This document shows positions 19,563-30,473 of a stretch of 64,000 nucleotides of DNA, in pieces. A program made the translations under genes and the position numbers. Source of the DNA: Leishmania mexicana MHOM/GT/2001/U1103 (Eukaryota > Euglenozoa > Kinetoplastea > Trypanosomatida > Trypanosomatidae); the NCBI RefSeq assembly GCF_000234665.1, contig NC_018314.1, positions 248,001 to 312,000 of the forward strand, read 5' to 3'. A model generated the notes under the pieces. That model searched no databases and was not told the origin of the DNA. It saw nothing but the letters and a program-made list of their open reading frames with translations. Within the stretch, counting starts at the first letter, position 1, and the number at the start of each line of letters is the position of its first letter.

Positions 19563-21440
19563 GCGGTCCTGATAAACCGTTTCGCGCAACGGACAAGGGA
19601 GCGACACGGCGAGAGACTCTCTCACGGATACGACTTGACGATAGGGGTGTTGTTGACGCGGTGGGCGTGCGGTCGCCGCCGCCCCCCGTTGGAACATGCA
19701 AGAGAGACACAAGCGCCGAGAGCGAAAACCAGAAGGACGAGGAAGAGTAACTTCGTAGCGGGATCAGACAGAGACAGAGAGTGAAACAACGATGGCGTAC
19801 GTGCGCACACAGCTCTCTCTGTGTGTGTGTGCTTGCCTGCGCCCGCTGCCGCTACTTTCCGGCACCTATGTCTACGGCGACGCCGGCGGACAGCGACGGA
19901 TCACTGACACAGCCACCGACATGGACAGACAGCCGTTTCGAAGAGTCTGGGGGATGCCGTAGGTTTTCTGGAGGAGGGTGCGACATACCTACACACACAC
20001 ACATACACACACACACGCACACAACGTGGCGAAAACAAGGCAGGGGAGGTGCAGTGCCGCTCTTCATCCGTCCTTGGCTCGGCTCCTGCACCGTCGTGCC
20101 TCGACACGTCGGTCTGGGGTCAAAAGCATATTCTTCTTTCGTCGTTTCTTTCACCTCGCACGTGCACAAGCACGCGATCAGCACACCCCGACGACTACAT
20201 GCAGGGCGGCGATGATGGCGTTGCCGATGACCATGATGGCGGGAACAACCCAGCTCACATAAGAGGTCCGATGAGAGGAGAACACCACGACGACGAAGAG
20301 CGGCGGGGCAGCGTCAACTCCCCCTTCCCCACCACCACCACTAACACAGACGAAGACGACGAGTTGCAAGCTGACGAGATACATGCACACAAACACTGCG
20401 AGCGAGCGAGGGAGCGAGAGGGAGAGGGAGGGAGACACGCGCGCACGCGCAACACGTGTGCCCCCCATACGGAGGGGACTTCTGATTTCCCTGTTTCTCG
20501 TCGTACCACATCCTCCCCTGACAAAGCACCACACACACACACACGGGCAAGAGCAAGCACACAGAGGAGTCACGCAAGCAACGAGATGGCAAGGGCGGTC
20601 GAACCACCCACAACACACAAGAAGAAAAGCAGCGGTGGATTGGCGGGTGATGCGTGGGAGCTTGTCATTCCGGTGTCAGCGACTCTCGCTTCCTCTCCAC
20701 AGATGTGTCTATGTCTGCAGGTGCTCCACCTGGGTTGATGGAGGGGCTGGGGGGTGGGCGGCGGTCGTTGAACACCAGAAAACCGGCGCGCTCCGCTCCA
20801 GTCATGCACAACATACACAAGGCAATCGACAGCACAGGATAACAATGATGGGGGTGGTGGGTGGGTGTGACGGGAAGACACCGAACAACGGAGGAGGAGA
20901 TATAGGAAAGAAAGCAAGAAAACACACGAAACAGTGAAGGCAACGATGCACGTACTGGAGGGAGAGGGATGCTCGTGTGCATGCGCTTGCGTCTGTGTGT
21001 GTGTGTCTACGCGGATGTAGGCTTCGACCGATGTAGAAAGGCCTCGTGCCCCTCCCCCCCCCCCACACACACTGTGACGTTCACACCTCCTCCATACACG
21101 CGTACCCCCCTCTCCATCACTCCCTCCCTCCTCCCCCCACACATATATATATATATATATACACATACACGCACACTTCTTGTGCCATACATGTCACTGG
21201 TTCATAACACGCCTCTCCCTCTCCATCGAAGCAGCACATAGCCTTTTCTAGCAGCGGTAAGCTTCGCGCGCTGCACACAACCACCGTTGACGAGGGACGA
21301 CGGGAAGGATGGATGCACAGGGGTTGAGCGAGCGAGCAAGCGAGACCAAAGGGCTGGCGACAGCCAAAACGCGCACGCACGCGTACAGATTACGGCCGAT
21401 CTCAATGACGAAGATACTCTAAGAAACCATCGCATAAAAG

Positions 21441-21473
<33 letters not shown>

Positions 21474-21635
21474 AGACATATACATACATACGCGCGCCCG
21501 CATGCACACACACACCCACACGCACAGAGTCGCACCCTTATCGGTGAATGGTATTGTGCACACTACGAGCTCCTTCTACGGGGCCCCTCTCTCTACGGAG
21601 GGGGCGAGGGGCGAGGCTTCATTTTGCGTTCTTGC
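19563..21635. other. 2-kb intergenic region rich in microsatellites
   Basis: No supported gene. It contains CA runs at about 19991-20024, 20530-20543 and 21063-21071, a TA run at about 21143-21160, and a long CA run at about 21441-21470. Open frames here translate the dinucleotide repeats (His-Thr or Cys-Val strings) and are not called. Confidence 0.6.
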
Positions 21636-23903
21636 TTACCCGTTCAGTGGGTTACGACTTCCCTCCTCACTGGTCGCATCTAGCGTGCTGGCGAACTTCG
21701 GCTCCACGGTCAAAGCCGGCGCCACGACGGTGGCGAGGCGCCGCCGCTTCGAGGTCACGATGACTATCGCCACCACCAGAATCGCCGCCACCACGGCAGA
21801 CGCCACGGCGATGCTAACAATGCACCCGGTGCCGCACTTTCGAGTGGTCGTTATCGTCGCATTTTGCAAGTAATCCGTGACGTTTGTCCAGTCGGTGCCA
21901 TCGAGGCAGCGCGAGATGCTGAAGGTGTAATGCAGGCTTTCCGGGATGAAGACAGTGATGTTAAAGTTGCTGTAAGGCAGCCCCGGGATCATCTGCTCGG
22001 TGAGGTTGCTGATGCCGACCCGCGGAACGCAGCCGGGGACCATGTCATCCTGCGAGTCACTCGAGCTGCTGTCAGAGCCGGGGTAGGAGGGGGTGTTCTC
22101 CGCGCACTTCGCCAGTTGTTCTTGAATCGCCATGTAGATGACCCACCGCACCACCTGCTGCTGCGCTGCAGTGAGGATGTGGAAGGGGAACGCGTTGCCG
22201 GCGAAAATAGAGTCATACACGAAGTCCGGTGCGTAGGCGTTGCGTACGGCCGCAAGCATCGTCTTGTTGAAGTGAACGTTCGCGAGCGCCGCCGGGGTCG
22301 TTGTGTTCTCGAAGAAGCCGGACTCATTCAGGATCTCGCCGAAGGGGTACGGCATCAGCAGCTTCAGCAGGGTCAAGTTCGGCTGCGCGTTCACCGTGAA
22401 GTTCTGTGCCCTCGACGTGTAGATGTAGGGGTACTGCAGGGCGGCGCGGGCATCAGCGGCCACGGCGCGCTCGATCATGTGCATCTTGGTGAGGTTGCAC
22501 ATGGGCAGCACGTTTGGGTCACCAAAGAGGATCTGGTTCGTGCGGTTGTAGTACGCCTGCAACCCATGCAGCGAACCCATGAACGGCGTGCTGGTGACCG
22601 CCGCGCTCGACGCCGTGGAAAAGAATCGATTCGACACATCCACGGAAAAGCTGGTGTCCCACGTGCTGTCGGCCACCTCCGGCGTGGATTCGTTGATCGC
22701 CACGTACGGGAAAGGAATGTCCGAGTTGGCCACGAGCTCGTAGTTCATGCCGTCTAGCATCAGTGGCATGATCGAGGAGTTGTCCAGGAAGTACACCGGG
22801 AACGGGGTGCGGGTGATGGTGTCGCGGACGGTGGTGTTGCCCACTAGGATGGCACGAACAACACTCGCGCCGCCGGTTGTCATGTACACCATGTCGGTAC
22901 TCAAGGGGTAGATGCGGGCGATACCGCAGAAGGTCGGGCTCGTGTCGGAGTCGACATTGTTCAGCGCCGGGTTGCACCGCCCGGTCTCCTCACCAGAGAC
23001 GAGGGTGTACGTGATCGAGGCGCCAGAGGTGGCGACGGTGTACACTGCGCTCGTCGAGGCTGCCATCAAGACTGGGGCTCCTCTGTTCGCGGTGTCCCTG
23101 TTGGTTGTGAACTTGGCGTCCACGAATGTGACACCGGCCGACTTTGAAATGAAGGCGCCGGAGAGGTCGAACCAGAACAGGTCCGCGGTCGGCGCCACGA
23201 CGATGCCGCTGGCCGACACCGCGAAGCCCCTGAAGTCCGAGGAGACGGTGATGAGTTGATGGAATGCGGGACTCCCGGTGAGGGGGATCTGCGTACAGGC
23301 TGACCCCACTACGGCCCCACCGGCGCCTATGCCGCACCTGTAGATGACATTCTGAGCACTGAGAAGATAGACGCTGTTGTTGTACACGGTCACGTCGAAG
23401 AGGCTGATGCCGGATTCTAGCTGTGTCAGGTACACAATGCTGTTCGACACCCAGTACAGAAAGCCGTCGTTCTGCACGTAGTAGACGATAGAGGTGGGCA
23501 AAGCGTTGCTAGGGTTGGGGCGCAGCGTCACGCAGCCGAACACGCCGGTCAGCCGGACCTTGTCGATTGGTCCGCTGTTCAAGTTCATCGAGCCCTGGCC
23601 GTACCAGAAGCCCAGATAGGTGCTGTAGCGGTTGAGGGTGAAGAAGTACGAGGCACCCCCGATGAGGAGGGTTGTGTCCTCCACGTCGGCGGTGTCGAAG
23701 TTGGCGCAGATCGCGAAGGGGTTCAGGATGCGGCTTGTGCCTGCTGTGCCCTGCAGGTTCTGCCCTACCATTAAGGCCCCTGCCACCGTGATGCCCGCAT
23801 GATCGTACGCACGTGCCGTGGTGGGGGCAACGGCGGCGGCGGCGACAAGTGCCATCAGCAGCGCTGCTGCCGCCGCAGACACTCGACGGATGCAGCGTCC
23901 CAT
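21636..23903 (-). CDS. type I membrane glycoprotein, NHL/beta-propeller-like ectodomain
   Basis: A 755-residue secretory-pathway protein of unknown function. A signal peptide (1-32, ending ARA before YDHAG) is followed by a ~660-residue ectodomain with many N-glycosylation sequons and Ser/Thr/Val/Tyr-rich beta-like segments, then one transmembrane helix (about 694-716) and a short cytosolic tail starting TSKRRRL. The tail and topology suggest plasma membrane, flagellar pocket or endosomes. The ectodomain repeats recall NHL or Kelch-type propellers, but no diagnostic repeat is certain. The neighbouring gene at 26039-27847 has the same plan (signal, propeller-like, Ser-rich spacer, Cys-containing juxtamembrane region, one helix), so the two may be diverged duplicates. 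The start is the ATG at 23901-23903. Confidence 0.75.
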   Translation of the reverse strand: MGRCIRRVSAAAAALLMALVAAAAVAPTTARAYDHAGITVAGALMVGQNLQGTAGTSRILNPFAICANFDTADVEDTTLLIGGASYFFTLNRYSTYLGFWYGQGSMNLNSGPIDKVRLTGVFGCVTLRPNPSNALPTSIVYYVQNDGFLYWVSNSIVYLTQLESGISLFDVTVYNNSVYLLSAQNVIYRCGIGAGGAVVGSACTQIPLTGSPAFHQLITVSSDFRGFAVSASGIVVAPTADLFWFDLSGAFISKSAGVTFVDAKFTTNRDTANRGAPVLMAASTSAVYTVATSGASITYTLVSGEETGRCNPALNNVDSDTSPTFCGIARIYPLSTDMVYMTTGGASVVRAILVGNTTVRDTITRTPFPVYFLDNSSIMPLMLDGMNYELVANSDIPFPYVAINESTPEVADSTWDTSFSVDVSNRFFSTASSAAVTSTPFMGSLHGLQAYYNRTNQILFGDPNVLPMCNLTKMHMIERAVAADARAALQYPYIYTSRAQNFTVNAQPNLTLLKLLMPYPFGEILNESGFFENTTTPAALANVHFNKTMLAAVRNAYAPDFVYDSIFAGNAFPFHILTAAQQQVVRWVIYMAIQEQLAKCAENTPSYPGSDSSSSDSQDDMVPGCVPRVGISNLTEQMIPGLPYSNFNITVFIPESLHYTFSISRCLDGTDWTNVTDYLQNATITTTRKCGTGCIVSIAVASAVVAAILVVAIVIVTSKRRRLATVVAPALTVEPKFASTLDATSEEGSRNPLNG

Positions 23904-26038
23904 CTTGAGCTGTTGCTTGTGCGTGCAACGTCGTTTATCGGGTCTGCTCTAAGAGAGAGAGTGCGCGATGGACGCGAGCAAGCGAAACACCGGAAAAAAA
24001 AAGGTCTAACCCTTTCAACGACACGGGCACAAACGCACACGCACCCAGGCACTCGTAGTAGCTGCTGTGCGCGAGGGACAGTTCCAGTGGCGGAGAGAAG
24101 GGCTCTGTGGGGGTGGGGTGGGAAGACAGTGGAGTCGGCGGATGTAGTAGACGGAAGCGAAGAATGAGCCACAGGAACACCCTCGCAGAGGGAGCTGGAG
24201 GGACCGGCACACACGAGAACAAAGGACCAGGGTGTATAGCACGACAGTGAAGGGGGTGGGGGGGACTGGGCAGATGGGACGTTTTTTTTCTTTGTTCTCG
24301 GTTTTGCCTCTGCTGCCTTCCGTCACACCCACACACAGGGGGGGGGGTACGACTGCTGCCTGTGGAGCCTGTGCTGCGCTGATAAGGAATGGGGAGGGTA
24401 GGGGGAGGGGGGAGAGAGGGGGTCAACGTGGGGCGACGAGGGCAGTAGCACGTACGAAAAAGGGTGCAGTTGATGGTACAGTATGCTTCGTGGTTCTAGG
24501 ACGGATGGACTTTCTCGTTTACGCTGTTGCACACCCTCGCGTGTGAGGCTGCAGGCTGTATCGTGCAGGTGGGTTTCTGAGGAGAGGGAGGGACGGATGT
24601 GCGTGGGTAGGTGTCATTGGTTGCGTAAGAGTATGAAAAAGAGGGGAAGGACGATGAGTAGACGGCGCGCGTTCTTTCAAGAGAGAAGGAGGGAGGGAGG
24701 AGGTGGAAAGGGTGCAGGAAGACACGGCAAGAACACGTGGATGTCCCCGTCGATCTCTCCCCCCAGAACGGTCCATCCGGTGCGAAAGACAATATAACTC
24801 TACCGCTTGTCTCTCTCCCTCATCGCGCGCTGCGACCTCACGACGAGAGCGATGGAGAGGTCATAACAAGTGCAACAAGGACCTCCGCCCCTCCTCCCGA
24901 TCCTCAGCGCCACCCTCGAGGGCACACACACACACACCAAATCCTTGTGCGCTTTTGAGTACACCTCGAGAGTCGCCGGCTGCCTGCGTTGATGGACCGC
25001 ATGACTTCCATCTTGTGTTGGCAGGGGCTTGACACCACAGGGGTGGTGGTGGTGGTGTTGGTGGGGAGGGGGACATGACTGCGGTGCATTTCGTTTGAAC
25101 CTTTTGTTGTTTGTGCTTTCCCTGATAATATCCTCGGCACACAAACACGCAGGAGGAGGGGGCAGGGCAGGGCAGAGGGACACACAAGCTGAGCAACCAA
25201 GAGCCAACGGACAAAGGCCCTCCCCCTCCCTCCAAGAAACGATGTACGCCCAAAGACATGAAAAGGGGCAGCAGCCGGGGTGGGGGGCAGGGCACGCACC
25301 ACGGGGAGATGAACCGCAGAGCTGCACGCGCACGACGACAGCACAGGAAGAAAATTCGCGTTTCCGCTTCTGCGGATGTTTGATTCCGAACCGCTTGCTT
25401 TACCCCCTCCCCTCCCTGTGCTGCGTGAGTGCCACTACATAAAAGCCCATTCAGTATGTATGCGTGTGTGTGTGTGAGGGAGAGAGGAGCATATGATGGG
25501 CCAGAGAGGAATATGAAGGGAAAGGGGTACGACAACGCCGCATCCCCGCCGTCGCCCTCCCCCCTACATAACCGGGCACACCGCACTCACGACCAGCCGC
25601 AGCCGCAGCCGCAGTACGCCTATCATGTACGCCTCTATTCTTGCCCTAAATCCCGTGCACCTCCCTCCCCCCGCCACACACGCACACGCACAGGGGGGCC
25701 ATGCGAGGGCCTCATACATCTCCTCCCGCCTCGTCCTTTGCCGCCGGCCGGCGTTCGCGTCTCTACGTGATTCTAACAAAAGAAAGAGTGAGGGAGACAA
25801 CGCCATGTCTTCCCCTCTCACACGGGTTACATATACACACATATATATATATAGATATAACCTGTTCCGAGTGGGCTGTGCGTCCCTGTGCGTAACGGTG
25901 ATCGTGTGTGTGGGGGGGGTAAGTGGTGGGGAGGGTTGGGTCTCTCCTTCGCGCCCCCGCCCCTTTCTTTTTACATTGAAACACACATGCGCACAGAGTT
26001 CAACGAAAACGACGAAGGGTGTGGGGCGTGATCTCTAG
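23904..26038. other. 2.1-kb intergenic region
   Basis: No supported gene. It contains purine tracts just upstream of the 23903 start (about 23950-23962, and an A run at 23993-24003), G-rich runs at about 24333-24348 and 24400-24421, a CA run at 24925-24936, (TGG)n near 25041-25056, (CCGCAG)n near 25599-25615 and a TA run near 25841-25856. Open frames are low complexity. Confidence 0.55.
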
Positions 26039-27847
26039 TTAAATGATAGGGACCATCACCACCGCCGTGAAGATGTTCGATGGACTAACGATCATCAGTA
26101 TAAAGAGTATGACGCCAGCCGATGCTATCACCACTGAGGACGCGATAGCACCCTTGCACACGCCGTCGCACGCCGATTCAATGTGCGCAGGGCACTTGGG
26201 GGCCGTGATCGTCTTACAGGTGGTCCTGCAGTTGTAGAAGCAGAAGGGGCCAAGGTTCCAGCCACTGCTATTCAGTGACTCCAAAAACTCTCGCGTCCGT
26301 TTCCATGGGGATTCCGCCAAGGCATTTTGCGTGAACGCCAGGTCGCGGCCTCGCGGGCCCCAGAACAATATGATCAAAATCGTGCCGTCGTTGCTGCGGT
26401 CGGCGGTAACGTTGCCGCACCACGTCGATACGTTCACGTCGCCCTCCACGAGCGTGGTGATGTTCGTGGGAGGTACCAGAAACTCGATCACAAAGTCTTC
26501 GGTGTTGTAGGCCGCTGCAGCGTCGACGCGCATCCAGTCGTAGACCTGGGTCATGAGGCAGCTGTCGTTGGTGGGGAAGGCTGCTGTAGGGAAGGCTGCA
26601 ATGCCTTGGTGGCGACCTGAAAGAATGCCTTCGCTGCTGCTGCTGCTACTGCTGCTGCTACTGCTGCTGCTGCTGCTGCTACTGGTGCTGCTACTGCTGC
26701 TGCTGCTGCTACTGCCGCTACTGCCGCTGCTGCTGCTCTCACCCGGGTGGATAGGGGTCGCTGAGACAATCAAAAACTGGGTAGTCGTGAGGATGTACCA
26801 GCTGTCCGAGGTACGCTCAAAGAAGAGTTGAATCGTACCGCCGATGAGCGAAGGGTCGAGGTCGATCATTCTCTGCGGCACCAGCGACGGCGAGGCGGCC
26901 GACGATGCTGTCGCGTCAAGAGAGACGATTGTGCTGCCGTTGGTGGTCACATACAACACCCGTGTGCCATCTTCGCTCGCTTGGAGAATTCGACCAAAGT
27001 CGGCTACGAGAGGCGTGCTCACCTTCCACGACTGGGAGCCGGGCTGGACGTACGACCAGCAGTACATCTGCAAGGTCGCGTTCACGATGAAGGCGCGACT
27101 GAGATGGGACAGAACGGTGATCGCGCCTGGCACGAAGTTGGGGTCGGTGGTGAAGCTCACCTGGCCCACCGGACTGCCCAGGGTCGGAATATAGAGAACA
27201 GTATGGTGGCCGGTGTTAGAGATGAAAACGGAGGTTCTGCCGCTGATGATCGAGACGGCGAGCGAGTTGGGCGTACGGAGAAGGTCCGAGCCTAATATCG
27301 TCGTCGTCGCGTTCGTCGTGGCGTTGGTGAAGCGAAGGGCGTCGTTCAGGGTATCGGCCAGGTAGAAGCCGCCGTTGCCGTACGCGAGGGAGTTCGCACG
27401 ACTGTCGCCACTAGGGATGCCGCCGAAGAGGGTGTCCACGGAAGGGCCATCGTGGTTGCCCCTCTTTCTGAGATTGCCGGCAACGGTGACAAGAACACCT
27501 GACTTGGAGATATGGCGAATAGCGGAGCCGCTGCCTCCCATGTCTGAGAACACCACCCCGTCATTCACCATGGCGCCGCCGTACCCGACTACACCGTATA
27601 TGCCCACTCCACTGGGACCATCTCTAGAGTCGCCCCCGGCCGGGGCGCTGCGGAAGATGACGTGGTAATAGTATGTGCCATCATAGTACTCGTCTGAGCT
27701 GGGGGAGTTTTGCGCGGCTGCAGGGGTCGCGCATTGAAACAAAATACCAAGAAGGACGAAGGCGGTGGCAAAGAGCAGGGGGGGAGAAGGTCCCCGTGCC
27801 CCCAGCACCGGCGATCGCCTTGTCGTGACAGCTGCGCAGTGCGACAT
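26039..27847 (-). CDS. membrane protein with NHL-repeat-like ectodomain and poly-Ser linker
   Basis: A 602-residue predicted type I membrane protein, started at the ATG 27845-27847 (an in-frame extension to 27931 is less likely). Residues 1-45 are a signal sequence (hydrophobic 23-40, cleavage near AAA-QNS). The ectodomain has NHL-like phrases: ISKSGVLVTVAGNLRKRG followed by a segment with G..DTLFGG and LADTLNDALRF, then VFISNTGHHTVL, as in proteins with six-bladed NHL propellers. A poly-Ser linker of about 40 residues (366-405) separates it from a Cys-containing domain (TWCGNV; CFYNCRTTC; CDGVC) and a C-terminal helix (about 566-587). Several N-glycosylation sites are present. The function and ligand are unknown. 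Its architecture resembles the neighbouring gene at 21636-23903. A purine run at 27880-27894 may be the splice tract. Confidence 0.75.
   Translation of the reverse strand: MSHCAAVTTRRSPVLGARGPSPPLLFATAFVLLGILFQCATPAAAQNSPSSDEYYDGTYYYHVIFRSAPAGGDSRDGPSGVGIYGVVGYGGAMVNDGVVFSDMGGSGSAIRHISKSGVLVTVAGNLRKRGNHDGPSVDTLFGGIPSGDSRANSLAYGNGGFYLADTLNDALRFTNATTNATTTILGSDLLRTPNSLAVSIISGRTSVFISNTGHHTVLYIPTLGSPVGQVSFTTDPNFVPGAITVLSHLSRAFIVNATLQMYCWSYVQPGSQSWKVSTPLVADFGRILQASEDGTRVLYVTTNGSTIVSLDATASSAASPSLVPQRMIDLDPSLIGGTIQLFFERTSDSWYILTTTQFLIVSATPIHPGESSSSGSSGSSSSSSSSSTSSSSSSSSSSSSSSSSSEGILSGRHQGIAAFPTAAFPTNDSCLMTQVYDWMRVDAAAAYNTEDFVIEFLVPPTNITTLVEGDVNVSTWCGNVTADRSNDGTILIILFWGPRGRDLAFTQNALAESPWKRTREFLESLNSSGWNLGPFCFYNCRTTCKTITAPKCPAHIESACDGVCKGAIASSVVIASAGVILFILMIVSPSNIFTAVVMVPII
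26633..26752. repeat. trinucleotide repeat (CTG/CTA) encoding the poly-Ser linker
   Basis: A long imperfect array of CTG, CTA and CCG triplets on the plus strand, read on the minus strand as Ser codons AGC/AGT with occasional Thr and Gly. It is likely length-polymorphic and makes the linker of the NHL-like membrane protein. Confidence 0.85.
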
Positions 27848-29741
27848 CCGCTCGCGCGCGTTTGGGTGGTGCGACGACTGGAAGAGGAAGAGGGCGATGC
27901 GGCGGGTGGGGGTGGGTGGGCTAGGGAGCAAGGCTCACGCTCGTTGTGTGTATGCGTGCACGTGTGTGTGAAAGGGGTGGAGGAGAGAAACTATGCAAAC
28001 TAAGAGCAGCGCGCGGGGCGGATGCAGAGACCGTACACGAGAAACACAAAGGGCGGAGAGAGAGAGGTCCGCGCGCACGCGGGTGTGTGTGTGATGCGCG
28101 AGGAAAAGCCCCCGGGACCACCGCAGCCAACGACGGCTGCCAAAGAAAAAAGGAAAGGGAGAAGCGGTGATCCGCGGCACGGAGTTCTCACAACACAAAA
28201 GGGTGAGGAGCACACTAACACACAGCCCACGCTGAGTGAGAGCGGGCGTGTGTGTGGGAGGGGGAGGGGAGGGCACACAGACACGGGAGGTCCACAGCTC
28301 ACAGCGAGCGCCGAAAGGTGTGTGGTGGTGGCGTGTGCGTGTGTGCCGATGTAATAGAGAAATGGAAATACGAAAAAGAAGAATGGGGAGCGGCGGGCGG
28401 AGTACAGATGAATGAGGTCACTCTTAGACAGGGAGGTGCCAGGGAGGGGATGGGAGAGGGGGGGGCAACTTGAATCTGCTGTGCCAGACAAGATACACAA
28501 GGGGGAGCTAAGGAGAAGAGATGAGGCAGGTAACAATGATAAAATGATGGAGGGCGACGAAGAGGGGGGGGGCGGGGGACGGACTGCCGTGGCGTTCCTC
28601 CTGTCTAAAGTGTGGGACCTCTGCTTTCTGTGTTCTTCGCCAGGCACTCTGTTGGTGCAGCCGCGACTGGGTATAGGGTGAGGCACCCGCGCACACACGG
28701 AGGAAGGTATGAAGGGGAGGGGGAGGGGCGCTAAAGACACCACCGCACAGAGACACAGAGAATACCCAACGCGAAAAAAACTGGCGGCGAGGACTGCGAA
28801 CGTGAAACGTGTTTCGCAAAGGAGAGAGGGAGGAGGGGGGAGGGCGGCGGCGGGCCAGCGCGTCGTCGCCTTGGGGGGAAGTGCCCGTTGTAGCCGTTGG
28901 CGTGGTTCCTCGTTTCTTCCGAAAGGGGAGGGGGGCGGGGGTGCGCGGCGGTCAGGCGATGGAGGGCAGGGAGACAGAGGGGAGGGAACACGTATGGACC
29001 ATGTTTGCAGGTGAGCGATGGTGGAAGGGGAAGGGGTGGGGAGCCAAGGGCAATCACGGTGATGTGTGGAAAGCAGAGGGAGGAGGAAGAGGACAGAGAG
29101 AAGGCGTTGAGGTCGCAGGGCGGCATCCAGCGTAGATGCCAAGCAACAGCGCACAAGCCACATCGCATGGTCTTCCCCAGAAAGGGACGGGGGGTGGGTG
29201 GGTGGGAGGGGACACACACACACGAGTGCTTCACATCCACAAACATACACGCGTTCTCCGTTTCTCTCGATTTCTCTCGCACAACACCGTACAACGAGGA
29301 GACACAAGCTCAATACGGCGTGGCACCTCTTGTCCAATGGAGGTCCGTCAAGGCAGTGCACCTCTGCACCTTGTTGGAGAACAAGGTTTGGCTGATTACC
29401 ATATATATTTTCTTTTCTTCATGTGCTGTCCCCTCTCTCGAGTGACGTGGGACTGCGCCCCCCCCCCCCCCGTCGGTACCCGTATGGATGCCGCTGATAC
29501 GGTTGCAGTGCACAGTGGGGCTAGTCGAGATACCGGCGTGGGGGGTGGGGGGAGACGATGTCGAGGCGCTAACGAGGAGTACACAGACACGCCTGTACAC
29601 GCGCCCGTTGCGCGCGCAACGGACGCTTCTCAGCAGACTACACCTCCGCCATCCTTGCCAGTTGTGCGAATAAACACTGCAGCCGCCGCCGCTTATCATG
29701 GCACCGGGGATACTCGCAATCGCCCGCATCATCTCGCGCAC
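27848..29741. other. 1.9-kb intergenic region with purine-rich tracts
   Basis: No supported gene. It holds a G/A-rich zone at about 28730-29110, a C run at 29458-29471, short TG/CA runs (about 28083-28091, 29213-29222) and the 18-bp palindrome at 29605-29622. A 453-residue minus-strand frame (28000-29361) is Pro/Ser/Leu-rich and results from the polypyrimidine content. Confidence 0.6.
29605..29622. repeat. 18-bp perfect palindrome CCGTTGCGCGCGCAACGG
   Basis: The sequence equals its own reverse complement over 18 bases. It lies about 120 bases beyond the stop codon of the CCCH zinc-finger gene, in its presumed 3'UTR. Confidence 0.8.
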
Positions 29742-30473
29742 TCACGACTTTGCGACGCGGTTCACCGGCTGTCCGTGCTTGTCCAGGTGAGCGAAAGGGC
29801 ATGCCGCGCCTCTTTGGCAGCCCTCTGGTGTGCGGTAGAAGTGGCATACCCCGCTGCTGCCCGCGAGCGCGACGTTGCTCGTGATGAACCCGTTGCTGCT
29901 GTTGTGCGCGTGGTAGACGGTGTTATCCACGTGCTGGGCGTTGCGGCGCAGCTGTGCGATGCGATAGTCATTGAGCTTCTCAGCCAGGTTCGGGTCGTCG
30001 GGGGATGGCAGCGACGGAAGCGGAGGAGCACCGGCGGCAGCGGACAACGACGACGATGGGGCGGCAGACGCCGACCCAGACAGCAACGACGACAGAGTGG
30101 CTCCACTGTTGCTGCCGCTGTTGCTCCCACCCAATGCCCCACCGTGTGGCTTTTTCTGCTCGAAGGCGGTGAGCTGCTGCACATCCACCTCCTCCCTGTC
30201 CACGCCATAGTAGCCATCGCATACCTTGTAGAAATCCATGAGCGCTTGATGGGCAATGAACGGCGACGGGCGGAGCGTGTGGTCGTGCGGCTGCACTGCC
30301 TCGTAGAGGGCTTCGGGGGAGAGTGCCGTGTACGGCTTCGGCTCGGCGGCCCGCACGAGACACAGCATCGCAGGAGTAGCGTTCTCGATCAGGTAGTTCA
30401 CACGGCCCGCTTTGCGGCGACGCGCCGCCGTGGCTGGTGCCTCTACCACCTCCTTGTAGGCTGCTGTAGACAT
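29742..30473 (-). CDS. CCCH zinc-finger protein, probable RNA-binding regulator
   Basis: A 243-residue protein from the ATG at 30471-30473. An upstream in-frame extension is poly-Pro from the splice tract and is rejected. The N-terminal ~115 residues look folded (including RVNYLIENATPAMLCLVR, and PFIAHQALMDFYKVCDGYYG). A Gly/Ser/Ala-rich linker follows. One CCCH finger sits at the very C-terminus: C-x8-C-x5-C-x3-H at Cys210, Cys219, Cys225 and His229, with a HFYRTPEGCQRG core. Single C-terminal C3H fingers in trypanosomatids usually belong to post-transcriptional regulators of mRNA stability or differentiation, and that role is inferred here. Minus-strand polypyrimidine tracts at about 30513-30534 and 30543-30596 precede the start. 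Confidence 0.75.
   Translation of the reverse strand: MSTAAYKEVVEAPATAARRRKAGRVNYLIENATPAMLCLVRAAEPKPYTALSPEALYEAVQPHDHTLRPSPFIAHQALMDFYKVCDGYYGVDREEVDVQQLTAFEQKKPHGGALGGSNSGSNSGATLSSLLSGSASAAPSSSLSAAAGAPPLPSLPSPDDPNLAEKLNDYRIAQLRRNAQHVDNTVYHAHNSSNGFITSNVALAGSSGVCHFYRTPEGCQRGAACPFAHLDKHGQPVNRVAKS

Noticed and set aside
21441..21470. telomere-like or CRISPR-like array
   Set aside because: It is a plain CA dinucleotide run without spacers or telomeric hexamers.
28000..29361. 453-codon minus-strand open frame
   Set aside because: It is Pro/Ser/Leu-rich, derived from polypyrimidine and microsatellite sequence, with no domain and no consistent start.
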